This document shows positions 43,150 to 52,116 of a stretch of DNA of 64,000 nucleotides, one piece after another. Numbering within the stretch: position 1 is the first letter of the stretch; each line of letters starts with the position of its first letter. This stretch comes from Streptomyces sp. NBC_00513 (GTDB taxonomy: Bacteria > Actinomycetota > Actinomycetes > Streptomycetales > Streptomycetaceae). Position numbers and translations under genes: made by a program. The stretch is from positions 186,001 to 250,000 of the forward strand of contig NZ_CP107845.1 in the NCBI RefSeq assembly GCF_041431415.1. Reading direction: 5' to 3'. The notes below the pieces were generated by a model. It saw only the letters and a program-made list of their open reading frames with translations. It was not told the DNA's origin and searched no databases.

Positions 43150-44172
43150 TAAGGCGTACGCCGAGGGAGTCGTGCTGTTCTTCCGCTGGTGCACGGCCAC
43201 GGGGAGGGACTGGAGGACTGCAGCCCAAGACATGGGGCTGTTCATGCTCTGGCTGAAGTGGACACCGGGCCGCGGCGGCAACGCTCCGGTCGTCGTGCCG
43301 GGGCCGGGGGCGAAGCCCGTTCGGGGCGAGATCCGGGTGAACAAGGTCCTGACCGCGGTGCGGATGTTCCTGCTCTACGGCGTCACGAACAAACTGGTGC
43401 CGGCCTCGGTGCTGGAGCAGATCTACGAGGTCGGTGACACCCGTGATCTGCCCGAGGCTGCCCAGGGCGAGAGCGACGGCATGCGGTTGCGGCTGCGCGC
43501 CCGGCACCGGGTCCAGGAGCCGGAGACGGACATCGACCGCGCCAGCGACGAGGAGGTCGTGGCGATGTTCCTGGCCTGCCGTTCCGCCCGCGACCGGCTG
43601 ACGCTGCTGCTTCTCTCCCGCGTCGGCCTGCGGCCGGGACAGGTCGCGGGTCTGTACCGCAGCGACTGTCATCTGCTGATCGACTCCAGACCGCTGGGAT
43701 GTGACATCGAGGGCGCCCACGTTCACATCGCCCGCCGACAGAACGAGAACGGCGCCTGGTCGAAGTCGAAGAAGACCTGGGCGATGCCGGTGGATTTCCT
43801 CGTGGTTCAGGCTTTCGATCAGTACGCGCTGGAACGCCATGAGCAACTGCCCTCCAGCGACAGCGACTTCCTCCTGATCAACCTCTTCCGGCCGCCCTAC
43901 GGCAAGCCGGTCACGACGGACGCGATCGGCGAGCTCTGCGAGTCCTTGTCCCGCCGGGCCGGCCTGGGCCGGATAATCACGCCGCGGATGTGTCGCCACG
44001 CCATGGCCAGCAACGTCGCGGACGCCGGCGGCTCCCTGGACGAGGTCCAGGCCCTGCTCGGCCAGAAGAACCCGCACTCGCCCAGGCCCTATCTCCACCC
44101 GAGCCGCGCCCGGCTCCGGGACGCCATCGAGCGAGTCCCCTCTCCCCGCCTGCAGTTCGGGGGCGAGGGCCG

Positions 44173-46653
44173 ATGACCATGATCAACGCCGTCGTCTCGT
44201 CCGCCGACTCCCCGGCGGACGAACTCAACGATCCCCTGCGCGAGGCCATCACGCCGGAGTTCCTGCAGCTCATGGGCTGGGACCCGCAGATCAGGCTGCT
44301 GTTCATCCCGCGCGACCACCCGCAGTTCAGCGCCCCGGAGTGCCTGGTCGCCGGCTGCGACAAGATGGTCTACTACGCCTTCCAGCAGGGCCTTTGCGTC
44401 GGCTGCATGCGGCGCTGGGAGAAGAGCGGACAGAGCATCGAGGAGTTCGCCGGGACCGCGAAGCGGTACTGGCGGGCCATCGGCGAGGTCACCTGCCAGG
44501 TTCCGCAGTGCGCCCGGCCCAGCAACGGCCTGGCCACCCCGCTCTGCGCGGCTCACCTCTATCAGCAGAAGCGGATCTACAAGATCCCGGTCGAAGAGTT
44601 CGTACAGCATCCCGACGTCGTCCCGCTGGAGGCGTTCGGCCCTTGCAACGTCGCCGCGTGCTACCGGCAACGTCAGAGCCCGGCCGGCTACTGCCCCGCG
44701 CACGCACAGCGCCGTCGGGCCGCGATCCGCAAGGGAACGCTCGGCGACGAGGACCACTGGCGCCGCACCACGAACGCGATCTCGCAGAACGGCGTGATCA
44801 GCCTGCGCGGACTACCCGATCGAGTGGTGCACGAAATCCTCTACGGGCTGCAGGAACGCGTGGCTGAGGGCGTGATGCAGAAGGACTACCTCCTGCGGCC
44901 GTTCTGCGACCGAGTCCGTTCCCAGCAGGTCGCCACCCTCGGCGAGCTCGACCTGAGCGCTTTCAACCACCAGACGAAGAACATCGCCACGGGCTTCCTC
45001 AAGCACCTCGGCCGTGTCGGTCTGACTCCGGAGACCGAGCGGCACAAGGACATCTGGTCCGGCTACGCGTTCGGCATGGTCGGCAACATCTACTTCGACA
45101 AGATCAGTCAGCTCTGGCTGCGGGAGGCCACGAAGTCGTGGGCCCTGGACGACATTCCCAAGCGTCGGGGCAAGAGCCGGACCGCCGTCCAGTCGCACAT
45201 CAACGCGATCCTCCAGCTCTCGGACAGCCTGCGGCTGAACCGGCCCGATCGCGGCGAGGACGTTCGTGCCCTTGAGCGCGTCGACGTGACGATCTTTCTG
45301 CACCGGCTGCGGTTCCTGAACGAGCAAGGTGAGCTCAGCGGATACGCGCACGTCCGCGTGGTCCGTTACGTCCGGCGGCTGCTGAGCCGGATGCGGACCT
45401 TGGGTCTGACCCAGCGCGATCAGCCCCTGCACGGGATCAGCGAAACCTTCGGCCTGCAGGCCGAGGACGTCCCGGACGATCCCGAGGACAACGAGGCCGG
45501 CAAGGACCTGCCGGCCGAGGTGATGACTCAGCTCTGCCAGCACCTCGACGGCCTCGAAACCACGGGATCCTCCGAGATCCGCACCGGGGTCGAGCTGATC
45601 ATCGACACCGGCCGCCGCCCCGCGGAGATCTGCAAGCTTCCCTACGACTGCCTCGAGCGTGATGACGACGGCAAGCTGACGCTGGTCTATGACAACCACA
45701 AGGCGGCCCGAAAGGCCCGTCGCCTGCCCATCAGTGGCGAGACCGGCGCCGTGATCATCGCCCAGCAGGAACGAGTACGGGCACGGTTCCCGAACACCCC
45801 CACCGCCGAGCTCAAGTTGCTGCCCACTGTGTTGACCAACGCCACGGGCACCAAGCCGATCACGGCTGAATGGCTGGCCGCCCGCCATCGCGCCTGGGTC
45901 GAGGGACTGCCCGAGTTCCTGGTCCCCACGGTCGTCACGATCAAGGGCCGCCAGGTCACCAAGATGCTGCCGTTCGACAAGGCGAAAATCTTCCCCTACG
46001 CCTACCGGCACACTTACGCCCAGCGGCACGCGGACGCCGGCGTCGCGCCCGATGCCCTGCAGTCCCTTATGGATCACCGCTAGCTGACGACCACTCAGCA
46101 GTACTACCGGGTCACCGAGACCCGCAAGCGCGAGGCCGTCGAGCGGGTCACCGCGATGCAGTTCGACCGGAACGGCAACCGTGTCTGGCGCAAGGCACAA
46201 GCCCTGCTCGACTCCGAGCACGCCCGCCGGGCCGTCGGCGAGGTCCAGGTCCCCTACGGACTCTGCACCGAGCCCACCAACGTCCAGGCCGGCGGGCACG
46301 ACTGCCCCGTCCGCTTCCGCTGCGTCGGCTGCGATCACTTCCGCACCGACGTCTCCTACCTCCCCGACCTGGAGGCATACCTCGCCGATCTCCTCCGCGG
46401 CCGCGAACGCCTCGCCGCCTTCGCCGCCGATTCATGGGCCAAGGCCGAGGCCATGCCCTCCGACGAGGAGATCACCCGGGTCCGCCGCCTGGTCAAACGC
46501 GTCCGCGAAGACCTCGAGGACCTCACCGAGGAGGACCGCATCCAGATCAAGGAAGCCGTCGCCACGGTCCGCCGCACCCGCCGCGTCGTCTCACTCGGCT
46601 TGCCCCGCATCAGGCCGCCCCAGGACCTCCGCCCCGAAAGGCCCGCAGGATGA
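44173..46653 (+). pseudogene. tnpB: TnpB-like tyrosine recombinase with an amber codon before the catalytic Tyr
   Basis: 826 codons from ATG 44173. The N-terminal third has cysteine pairs (ECLVAGCDKMVYYAFQQGLC, CQVPQCARP, CNVAACYRQRQS) suggesting zinc fingers. The catalytic domain has IDTGRRPAEICKL, YRHTYAQRHADAG and SLMDHR. Codon 637 (46081-46083) is TAG where relatives have Gln (DHRQL). The open frame continues LTTTQQYYRVTETRKREAVE, with the nucleophilic tyrosine, and another Cys-rich part (CPVRFRCVGCDHFRTDVSYL), to the TGA at 46651-46653, which overlaps the tnpC start. Without readthrough the product lacks its nucleophile. Confidence 0.8.
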
Positions 46654-47168
46654 CCAACCCCATGATCGAGGGCAAGCGCGCCGACTCGGCCCGCCGCCGC
46701 GAACGCGTCCTGAAAGCCATCGACGCCGCCGCCAAGAACGGTGGGGACATCACCGTCTCCGGCCTCGCCAGAGCCGCCCGGGTTGACCGCACCTTCCTCT
46801 ATCGCCACCCCGACCTGCTCGAACGCGTCCATGCCGCCGCCAACACCCCTGTTGAGGAGGGCCGAACAGCAGCGGTCAGTCGGACTTCGCTGCAAACCGA
46901 CCTCACAAACGCACTCGAACGCAATAAGCGTTTCGCGGCGCGGGTCCGGCAGCTGGAGAGCCGCCTGTCTTCCCAGCTCGGCGATGCCATCTGGGCCGAA
47001 TCCGGTCTTGGCGCACCCGTCGACATCGACCACCTCCAGCGTCGCATCGCTCTCCTCGAGCAGGAGGTCGCCGCCAAGCAAGGCGAACTCGACGAGCGGA
47101 CCGAGGAGCTGGAAGCTGCTCGAGCGGCCAATCGGGAGTTGACCCGGGCCCTGAACCACCGGCCTTGA
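46650..47168 (+). CDS. tnpC: TnpC-like accessory protein (DUF6262 type)
   Basis: 172 residues. The N-terminus is HTH-like (RRRERVLKAIDAAAKNGGDI, VSGLARAARVDRTFLYRHPD). The C-terminal 80 residues form a coiled coil (ALERNKRFAARVRQLESRLS, LQRRIALLEQEVAAKQGELD). This layout matches the third gene of Tn554-like transposons and the DUF6262 family, thought to aid orientation or frequency of transposition. The start overlaps the tnpB stop. The gene itself is intact. Confidence 0.75.
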   Translation: MTNPMIEGKRADSARRRERVLKAIDAAAKNGGDITVSGLARAARVDRTFLYRHPDLLERVHAAANTPVEEGRTAAVSRTSLQTDLTNALERNKRFAARVRQLESRLSSQLGDAIWAESGLGAPVDIDHLQRRIALLEQEVAAKQGELDERTEELEAARAANRELTRALNHRP

Positions 47169-47214
47169 TCACGACTGGCCACGGTCCGTTCTGATCGCTC
47201 AGGTCACCCACGCC

Positions 47215-47245
47215 GGTTCTCGGCGGCCAAAGGCCGCCGAGAACC
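47215..47245. terminator. Bidirectional terminator between tnpC and the methyltransferase gene
   Basis: A perfect 14-bp stem (GGTTCTCGGCGGCC at 47215-47228 with GGCCGCCGAGAACC at 47232-47245) and an AAA loop sit between two convergent genes, 46 and 17 bases from their stops. Confidence 0.8.
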
Positions 47246-47261
47246 GCTCACGGGACAGTCT

Positions 47262-47888
47262 CTAGGGGCGGCGGGCCAGCAGGTGGGCATCGAGGAAGCC
47301 TCGCTCGGAGGCCGGGTCGTGGACCAGCCGAGCGAACGGGACGAGCCCGGCACCCGCCAGCAGCTCGGCAAACCGGTCCACCGGCCAGCTATAGGCGGGC
47401 GTCACCTTGTGGTCGAAGCGAACCGGCTCCGACCCGTCAGTCGCGAAGAACGAGACCAGGAGCAGGCCCCCTGGCGCCAGGACACGCACCTGCTCGGCGA
47501 TCAGCGCGGGCAGTTCCCCGGGCGGGGTATGAATCATCGAGTAGTGGGCCAGCAAGCCACCGAGCGAGCCGTCCTCGACCGGCAGCGCCTCCATCTTCGC
47601 CTCATCGAACCGCAGCGCCGGATGGGCCCGGCGGGCGTGGTCGACCATGACCGGGGAGAGGTCGAGCCCGAAAGCGTCCAGTCCAAGGTCGTGCAGCATG
47701 GCCGTCAGATGTCCCGGCCCGCACCCGACGTCAGCTGCCCGCAAGTTCCCGTTCTCACGCACCAGTTCGGCGAAAGTGCCGATCATGCTCCGCGAGAACG
47801 GCTGCGTCTCCAACCGATTGGCAAACAACGATGCATACAGCTCGACGACCCCGTCATAGGCCGCCCTGGTCTCGTCCTGGTATCCCAC
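47262..47888 (-). CDS. Class I SAM-dependent methyltransferase (transposon cargo)
   Basis: 208 residues from GTG 47888; the longer frame to 47981 adds a non-homologous N-terminus. Motif I is LRAADVGCGPGHLTAMLHDL, followed by the acidic strand end AFGLDLSPVMVDHARR and LLAHYSMIHTPP (motif IV region), then LAPGGLLLVSFF. This is a UbiE/type 11-like methyltransferase of unknown substrate. It lies inside the Tn554-like element, where passenger genes are often resistance genes, so methylation of an antibiotic or its target is possible but not shown. Confidence 0.8.
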   Translation of the reverse strand: MGYQDETRAAYDGVVELYASLFANRLETQPFSRSMIGTFAELVRENGNLRAADVGCGPGHLTAMLHDLGLDAFGLDLSPVMVDHARRAHPALRFDEAKMEALPVEDGSLGGLLAHYSMIHTPPGELPALIAEQVRVLAPGGLLLVSFFATDGSEPVRFDHKVTPAYSWPVDRFAELLAGAGLVPFARLVHDPASERGFLDAHLLARRP

Positions 47889-48048
47889 GGGAGAGAAGCT
47901 AACACCGGCACACAACTGGCTGCCTGTCACACGGTCACGAACCGGCCCTAGCACCACAGGTGTTGTGATGCATAAACTCACCTACTAGGTCGCTGAGCAG
48001 CATCAACGTGAGACAGAACCCACGGCAACAGCATCGACCCCCAGAGAA

Positions 48049-49343
48049 TCGACGTCCTCCTTGTCGGCCTGGACCATCGGGTACTGGCCGCCTGGCGTCG
48101 GCTGCACCGGCAGCCGGTCCAAGAGCGTCGCGTTGGAGAGGATCACCCCGCACGGGTGCATGGCGATGCCCCGCGGCAGCTTGTCCAGGCCTTCGGCCAG
48201 TTCCCACAGCGGCCCGAACGAGCTGGCTTCCGCCGCGAGCTGCTTCAGTTCCGGCAGCGTCGCGAGGGCGTCGCGGATGTCGCAGGCGCGGATGTGGGGG
48301 AACGACTTCGCGATCCGGTCGACCACCTGTTGCGCGATGCCCATGGCGAGGCCGGTGTCCCTGAGGGCGTGGCGGGCGCGGTAGGTCTCGGGCATGCCCG
48401 TCACGGCGACCCTGGCGGGGCCGAAGCGTTCGATGATCCGGTCGTAGACCTCCAGGCGGCGCGCGGACTTCACATCGACATCGATGTCCGGCAACGATGA
48501 CCTCCGCTCCGACAGGAAGCGCTCGAACAGCAGGTCGTGGTCCAGAGGGTTGGCCGTCGCCACGAACAACGCATGATTGACCATCGAACCGGCACCCGAC
48601 CCGCGGGCCGCGACGCGGATACCCATCGCGCGGACATCCGCGACGACCTGGGCGACCGCCAGGAAGTACGCCTCGTACTCCAGCTTCCCGATGACGCCGA
48701 GTTCGTAATCCAACTGCTCGACCCGGACGCCGAGCTGGTCGGCGAGGCCGACGGTTCGGGCGGCCAGCCGCAGCGAGCCCGGCCCCGTTCCGGGCACACC
48801 CCAGCACACCGTCTCCAGCCGGAGGTTCGCGCCGGCCACCTCCCGCCACGGCGCGATCAGCCGCTCGGCGAGGTCGGGCCGCCCCGCCGACAGGGCGCGC
48901 ACTGGCTCCGAGACCGGCCCCAGCAGGACCAGCAGATCCTCGTCCGCGTACCGCCGCAGCGTCTCCCAGGACACCACCGGCGGTGCTTCCGCCGCATCGG
49001 CGTGCGCCGCGGACACCAGTCGGCACAGCCGCGCCCATCCCGCGGCGTTCCGAGCCAGCAGGGTGATCCGCAGCGGCGGCTCCACCACGTGCGCGCCTCC
49101 GCGTGCCGGGGTGCGGGGCCGGGGCGTGGAGCCGGGGCGGGCGGGGGTGTGGGGGGCGACTGCGACGTCAACGCCGAAGACGGGGCGGATGCCGGTAGAG
49201 GTGGCCGCCTTGGCGAAGCGGACGGCGCCGGACACGGTGTCGCGGTCGGTCAGGGCGAGCGTTTGGATCCCGCGCTCGGCGGCCCTGCGGACCAGGTCGT
49301 GAGGGTGGGAGGCGCCGTAGCGTGCCGAGTAGCCGCTCGCCAC
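48049..49343 (-). pseudogene. DNA polymerase III alpha-like (DnaE2/ImuC type) gene, 5' fragment
   Basis: The frame starts inside the PHP domain with VASGYSARYGASHPHDLVRR, LALTDRDTVSGAVRFAKA and RPVFGVDVAV. The preceding HLH metal-binding motif is missing at 49343, where the sequence changes. About 140 residues seem to be deleted between LADQLGVR and VEQLDYELGVIG. The catalytic region is then recognisable: MGIRVAARGSGAGSMVNHAL, FERFLSERRSSLPDIDVDVK and PRGIAMHPCGVILSNATLLD. At 48049 it is cut by the transposon and the frame runs a few residues into it. The rest lies at 41806-41993. The polymerase, of the mutagenic repair type, is dead. Confidence 0.8.
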
Positions 49344-49430
49344 ACGTGAGTCGAAGACTCGACGGGCCACGCGCGCGACCGCGGGAGAATGAAGATGCTG
49401 GCTTCTGGCCTGCGCAGGCAGGATCGCTCC

Positions 49431-49883
49431 ATGTCGACCGACGTCAGCGGAATGATCGAATGCCGGCCAGGGGCCCGCCTGTGGGGCCCTGACGACGAGG
49501 ACTCCGTGTGGGAGGTCGGCATCGATCTCTTCCTCCTCAACAGGGGCAACGCCTACGACGGCCTGGCCTGTCTCTTCGGGATCCGCAACTCCTTCGGCTT
49601 CCGTCCCCTGGCGGAGGGTCGTGGCTTCCCGGACGACGCCTCGGCTAGGCTGCGAGGTGAGTTCGCCGGCTACGGCGGCCCTCATGATGTGCACGGGACC
49701 ACGTGGCTGACCTGGGCCGAGCTGGACACCACGGACTGGCAAGAAACCGACGCCTCAGGCACACGAACCCGCGCCTCAGCCGCAGGGATCGACACCGACT
49801 GGGGCCGGGTCTGGAGCGTCATGCGCATCCTCAGCGAAGTCCATGAGGCCGAGAACGTACGCCTTGTCGTCTGGTTCCACTGA
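49431..49883 (+). CDS. Hypothetical protein
   Basis: 150 residues from ATG 49431; ATG 49389 in the same frame has no properly spaced ribosome site. The protein is acidic and Trp-rich: ARLWGPDDEDSVWEVGIDLF, YDGLACLFGIRNSFGFRPLA, VHGTTWLTWAELDTTDWQET and WGRVWSVMRILSEVHEAENV, ending VVWFH. Proteins like this are common beside Streptomyces toxin/immunity genes but I cannot name a family. The next small gene begins 4 bases after its stop. Confidence 0.6.
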   Translation: MSTDVSGMIECRPGARLWGPDDEDSVWEVGIDLFLLNRGNAYDGLACLFGIRNSFGFRPLAEGRGFPDDASARLRGEFAGYGGPHDVHGTTWLTWAELDTTDWQETDASGTRTRASAAGIDTDWGRVWSVMRILSEVHEAENVRLVVWFH

Positions 49884-49886
49884 CGC

Positions 49887-50003
49887 ATGGCTGAGTACCT
49901 GGTTGGCCCCGAGGCGGCCGGCCTGGCCTGGAAGGTTGAGCCCTCAGACGTCCGTGTGATCATGGAGGCGTTGCATTCCTTCGCCCGCGAGGTGATCTTT
50001 TGA
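49887..50003 (+). CDS. Very small protein, 38 residues
   Basis: ATG 49887 to TGA 50001-50003 encodes MAEYLVGPEAAGLAWKVEPS and a helical second half (VRVIMEALHSFAREVIF). It lies between two genes with a 3-base gap upstream and a 4-base overlap downstream, which argues for real translation or coupling. No homologue is known to me. It could be a fragment of a longer immunity-like protein. Confidence 0.45.
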   Translation: MAEYLVGPEAAGLAWKVEPSDVRVIMEALHSFAREVIF

Positions 50004-50920
50004 CGAAGGTGGCACTGCGTCCTTACGCACTGTTGCCTCGGCAGTACGACGAGCGGAAGGTACTGGCCTCCACGATCGATCCGTGGGGCAGGGCTCTCTG
50101 GCTCATCTGCCCTGACACCCGTTTTGCCTACCGGTGGGCGGGCCGGGACGTCCCGACGCCTGCGGTACTACCCTTCGACGCCCTCGTCGTCATCAGCGAC
50201 CGGGGTGAGGTTCGGGAACGGACCCTACACGGAGTGGCCGTGGCCCCGGACGCCTTCGACGCCCTCCCGGGTGGCGGGTTCGTGGTCTCAGGCACCGGAG
50301 GGCCGAACGCACGGTGCGGCCAGATTTTCGGCCGCGATGGCCGCTCCCGGCGCCGGTTCTCGCTGGGAACGCACGTCAAGCACCTGGTCGCGGACCGCAG
50401 GGCCGGCTTCTGGACCGGGTACGCCGACGAGGGGATCTACAGCGGTGATCGCGTCAGCGCGGGCGGGCTGGTCCGCTGGGACGATAGGGGCAACGCCGAA
50501 TGGGTCCTGCACCCCCCGGAGCCCTACAACCACGTGGCGGAGGTCAGCACCATCAACGTCTCCGACTCTGCGGTCCACGCCACGTACTGGCCCGGCGCAC
50601 CACTCGCCCAAACGGGGCGCAGCGGGACACTCCGCATCCGCGCCCTTCCTGTCTCGGACCCGTTCGGCCTCGCGATCCGCGGGGACCGGCTGCTCCTGCT
50701 CGGAGGGAGCGAGCAGGGCATCGCCACCACTACCCGGGTGAACGCCCTCCACCACATCCGGCTGACGGACGACGGGGCTGTGGTTGTGGGCCGCGATGAC
50801 CTGGCCTTCCCGAACGGCGACCCCGTCAGGCGTTACGCCCGCCCAGTCTGCCGGGGTCCGCACATCTTCCTGCGTACTCTCCGCACGCTCCGGCAGTGGT
50901 GGGTGCTGACCTCGCCATAG
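50000..50920 (+). CDS. Beta-propeller-like hypothetical protein
   Basis: 306 residues from TTG 50000, which overlaps the upstream stop. Repeated strand-turn units resemble propeller blades: LASTIDPWGRALWLICPDTR, LPGGGFVVSGTGGPNARCGQ, LVADRRAGFWTGYADEGIYS, GLVRWDDRGNAEWVLHPPEP and LAIRGDRLLLLGGSEQG. There is no signal peptide, so it should be cytoplasmic. Function is unknown. It is co-transcribed with the two small genes above. Confidence 0.65.
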   Translation: MTKVALRPYALLPRQYDERKVLASTIDPWGRALWLICPDTRFAYRWAGRDVPTPAVLPFDALVVISDRGEVRERTLHGVAVAPDAFDALPGGGFVVSGTGGPNARCGQIFGRDGRSRRRFSLGTHVKHLVADRRAGFWTGYADEGIYSGDRVSAGGLVRWDDRGNAEWVLHPPEPYNHVAEVSTINVSDSAVHATYWPGAPLAQTGRSGTLRIRALPVSDPFGLAIRGDRLLLLGGSEQGIATTTRVNALHHIRLTDDGAVVVGRDDLAFPNGDPVRRYARPVCRGPHIFLRTLRTLRQWWVLTSP

Positions 50921-51114
50921 TCCTCGGCAAGGGGTGGTATAGACCTGGCACCACGACGACACTGGGCGCCGAAGGAGTACGGAGGCTTGAGTGCCGCAGT
51001 TGGCCTCCGAGCGTTCTTGTTGGCCCCGTTGCGCGTCGCGCTTGGCCCCACGCCCGGGTCAGCCCGGTGGGTAGGCCCGGCGGGACGCGAAGAGGCCCCC
51101 TCTACCCTGGCCCA

Positions 51115-51870
51115 ATGATGGATGCGGATGCGCGTGACTTCCGGGTCGGCGACGTGTGGTCGGTCGCCTGTCCCTTCACGCCGGCCCGAGTTGAGCAGGG
51201 CGTGACGTGGGACAACGTGTCCGTGCGCTGGCCCTGGTGGGAAATCGACAGCGACAGCGACTTCTCCCACTGGAACGGCGTCGTTGCCCTGGGCGTGGAC
51301 ACTGGCGAGTACGTCGCGCCTGAAGTGCAGGCGGAACTGTTCCGAACCGAACCGCCGCCCCACCATCTGAAAGCAGGAGACATCTGCCGGGTGGGAGTGC
51401 CGCCGACCGTGGTGCACGTGACGGCCGTCGATCACCACGACCCGCCCCTTGAGACGGGCTGGCTCCCACGCCCGCGACGGACGGTGACGGTGCTGCGCCG
51501 CGGCCTGTCCTACCGCGAGTTTCCGGACGGGAGCCATCTCGACGGATCGGGGTACACCATTCACCCCGACGACGGGATCCCCTTCGACTTTGCACTGTTG
51601 ATGCGGCCGTACGCCCACCTCGGCCTGGGCGACGAGGTCGCCGACGCCACTGGCCGGGCATGGCGGTTCGACGGGCCCTGGGAGTGGACGCCCTTCGATG
51701 GGCAACAAGTCGGCACGGGACCCGGGTGGCCACTCGTCCTGCTCACCCGCGCAGGAGCAACATGCTCCATTGAGCAAGCCGAGGCAGCGGCCGCGAGCAC
51801 GGCGAACGGTTCGCACCAGGAGACGGTCCGAGACTGGATGTCACTCACGGGGGCCTCCCCGACGCCCTGA
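51115..51870 (+). CDS. Hypothetical protein
   Basis: About 250 residues from ATG 51115 or 51118. The sequence is rich in Trp and Pro (VRWPWWEIDSDSDFSHWNGV, PFDFALLMRPYAHLGLGDEV, GRAWRFDGPWEWTPFDG). Trp-rich, acidic soluble proteins of this type occur in strings of unknown genes in Streptomyces. No catalytic motif, membrane helix or signal peptide is visible. The 195 bases upstream contain no gene. Confidence 0.6.
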   Translation: MMDADARDFRVGDVWSVACPFTPARVEQGVTWDNVSVRWPWWEIDSDSDFSHWNGVVALGVDTGEYVAPEVQAELFRTEPPPHHLKAGDICRVGVPPTVVHVTAVDHHDPPLETGWLPRPRRTVTVLRRGLSYREFPDGSHLDGSGYTIHPDDGIPFDFALLMRPYAHLGLGDEVADATGRAWRFDGPWEWTPFDGQQVGTGPGWPLVLLTRAGATCSIEQAEAAAASTANGSHQETVRDWMSLTGASPTP

Positions 51871-52116
51871 CCGGCGGCGTCGCCTCCGCCGTCGACTTCC
51901 TGAGTACGGACTTGGCCCCTGAGCGCTCTGGTTGGCCTGGCTGAGCATTTTGGGTGCCCCGCAGCGCAGGGCAGTGAGACAAGTCCGGTGGCACCCGCGT
52001 CCGGTCGGGAAAACAAAGGAGTTGGGCCCGGCCGGCTCAACCTCGCGGTGCCGCTCCGTACGCAACGTGACCCGCCACCGCCTGTACCCGGCACCTCGTC
52101 GGGGTGGCTCCTCGCG

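Larger units (their letters stand above)
42117..44176 (+). pseudogene. tnpA: TnpA-like tyrosine recombinase interrupted by an IS
   Basis: GTG 42117 with ribosome site GGAGGCAGA begins VKVRAFRVVLPSGTRYWTVV and runs to RAETTT at 42259. The IS occupies 42263-43149. From 43150 the frame resumes KAYAEGVVLFFRWCTATGRD. Removing the IS and one TAA copy gives a clean 389-residue recombinase. The catalytic region includes SRVGLRPGQVAGL, PRMCRHAMASNVAD, LLGQKNPHSPRPYLHPS (tyrosine in RPYLHP). The box that is usually LGH reads LGQ here, which may itself lower activity. Its stop overlaps the start of tnpB. Confidence 0.8.
41994..48048 (+). mobile_element. Tn554-like transposon inserted in a DnaE-type polymerase gene
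   Basis: The element is bounded by TTCTCTGGGGGT at 41994 and its inverted form ACCCCCAGAGAA ending at 48048, with TCGACG on both sides (41988-41993 and 48049-48054). It carries, as one ATGA-coupled operon, two tyrosine recombinases and a small coiled-coil protein in the TnpA-TnpB-TnpC order of Tn554, plus a methyltransferase in opposite orientation as cargo. Joining the flanks restores the polymerase reading frame (DKEDVEDLGLLKL). An IS interrupts tnpA and an amber codon interrupts tnpB, so the element is probably immobile. Confidence 0.8.

Noticed and set aside
47935..49038. A 367-codon minus-strand frame over the polymerase fragment
   Set aside because: It is a Gly/Arg-rich shadow in another frame; the polymerase motifs are in the frame at 48049-49343.
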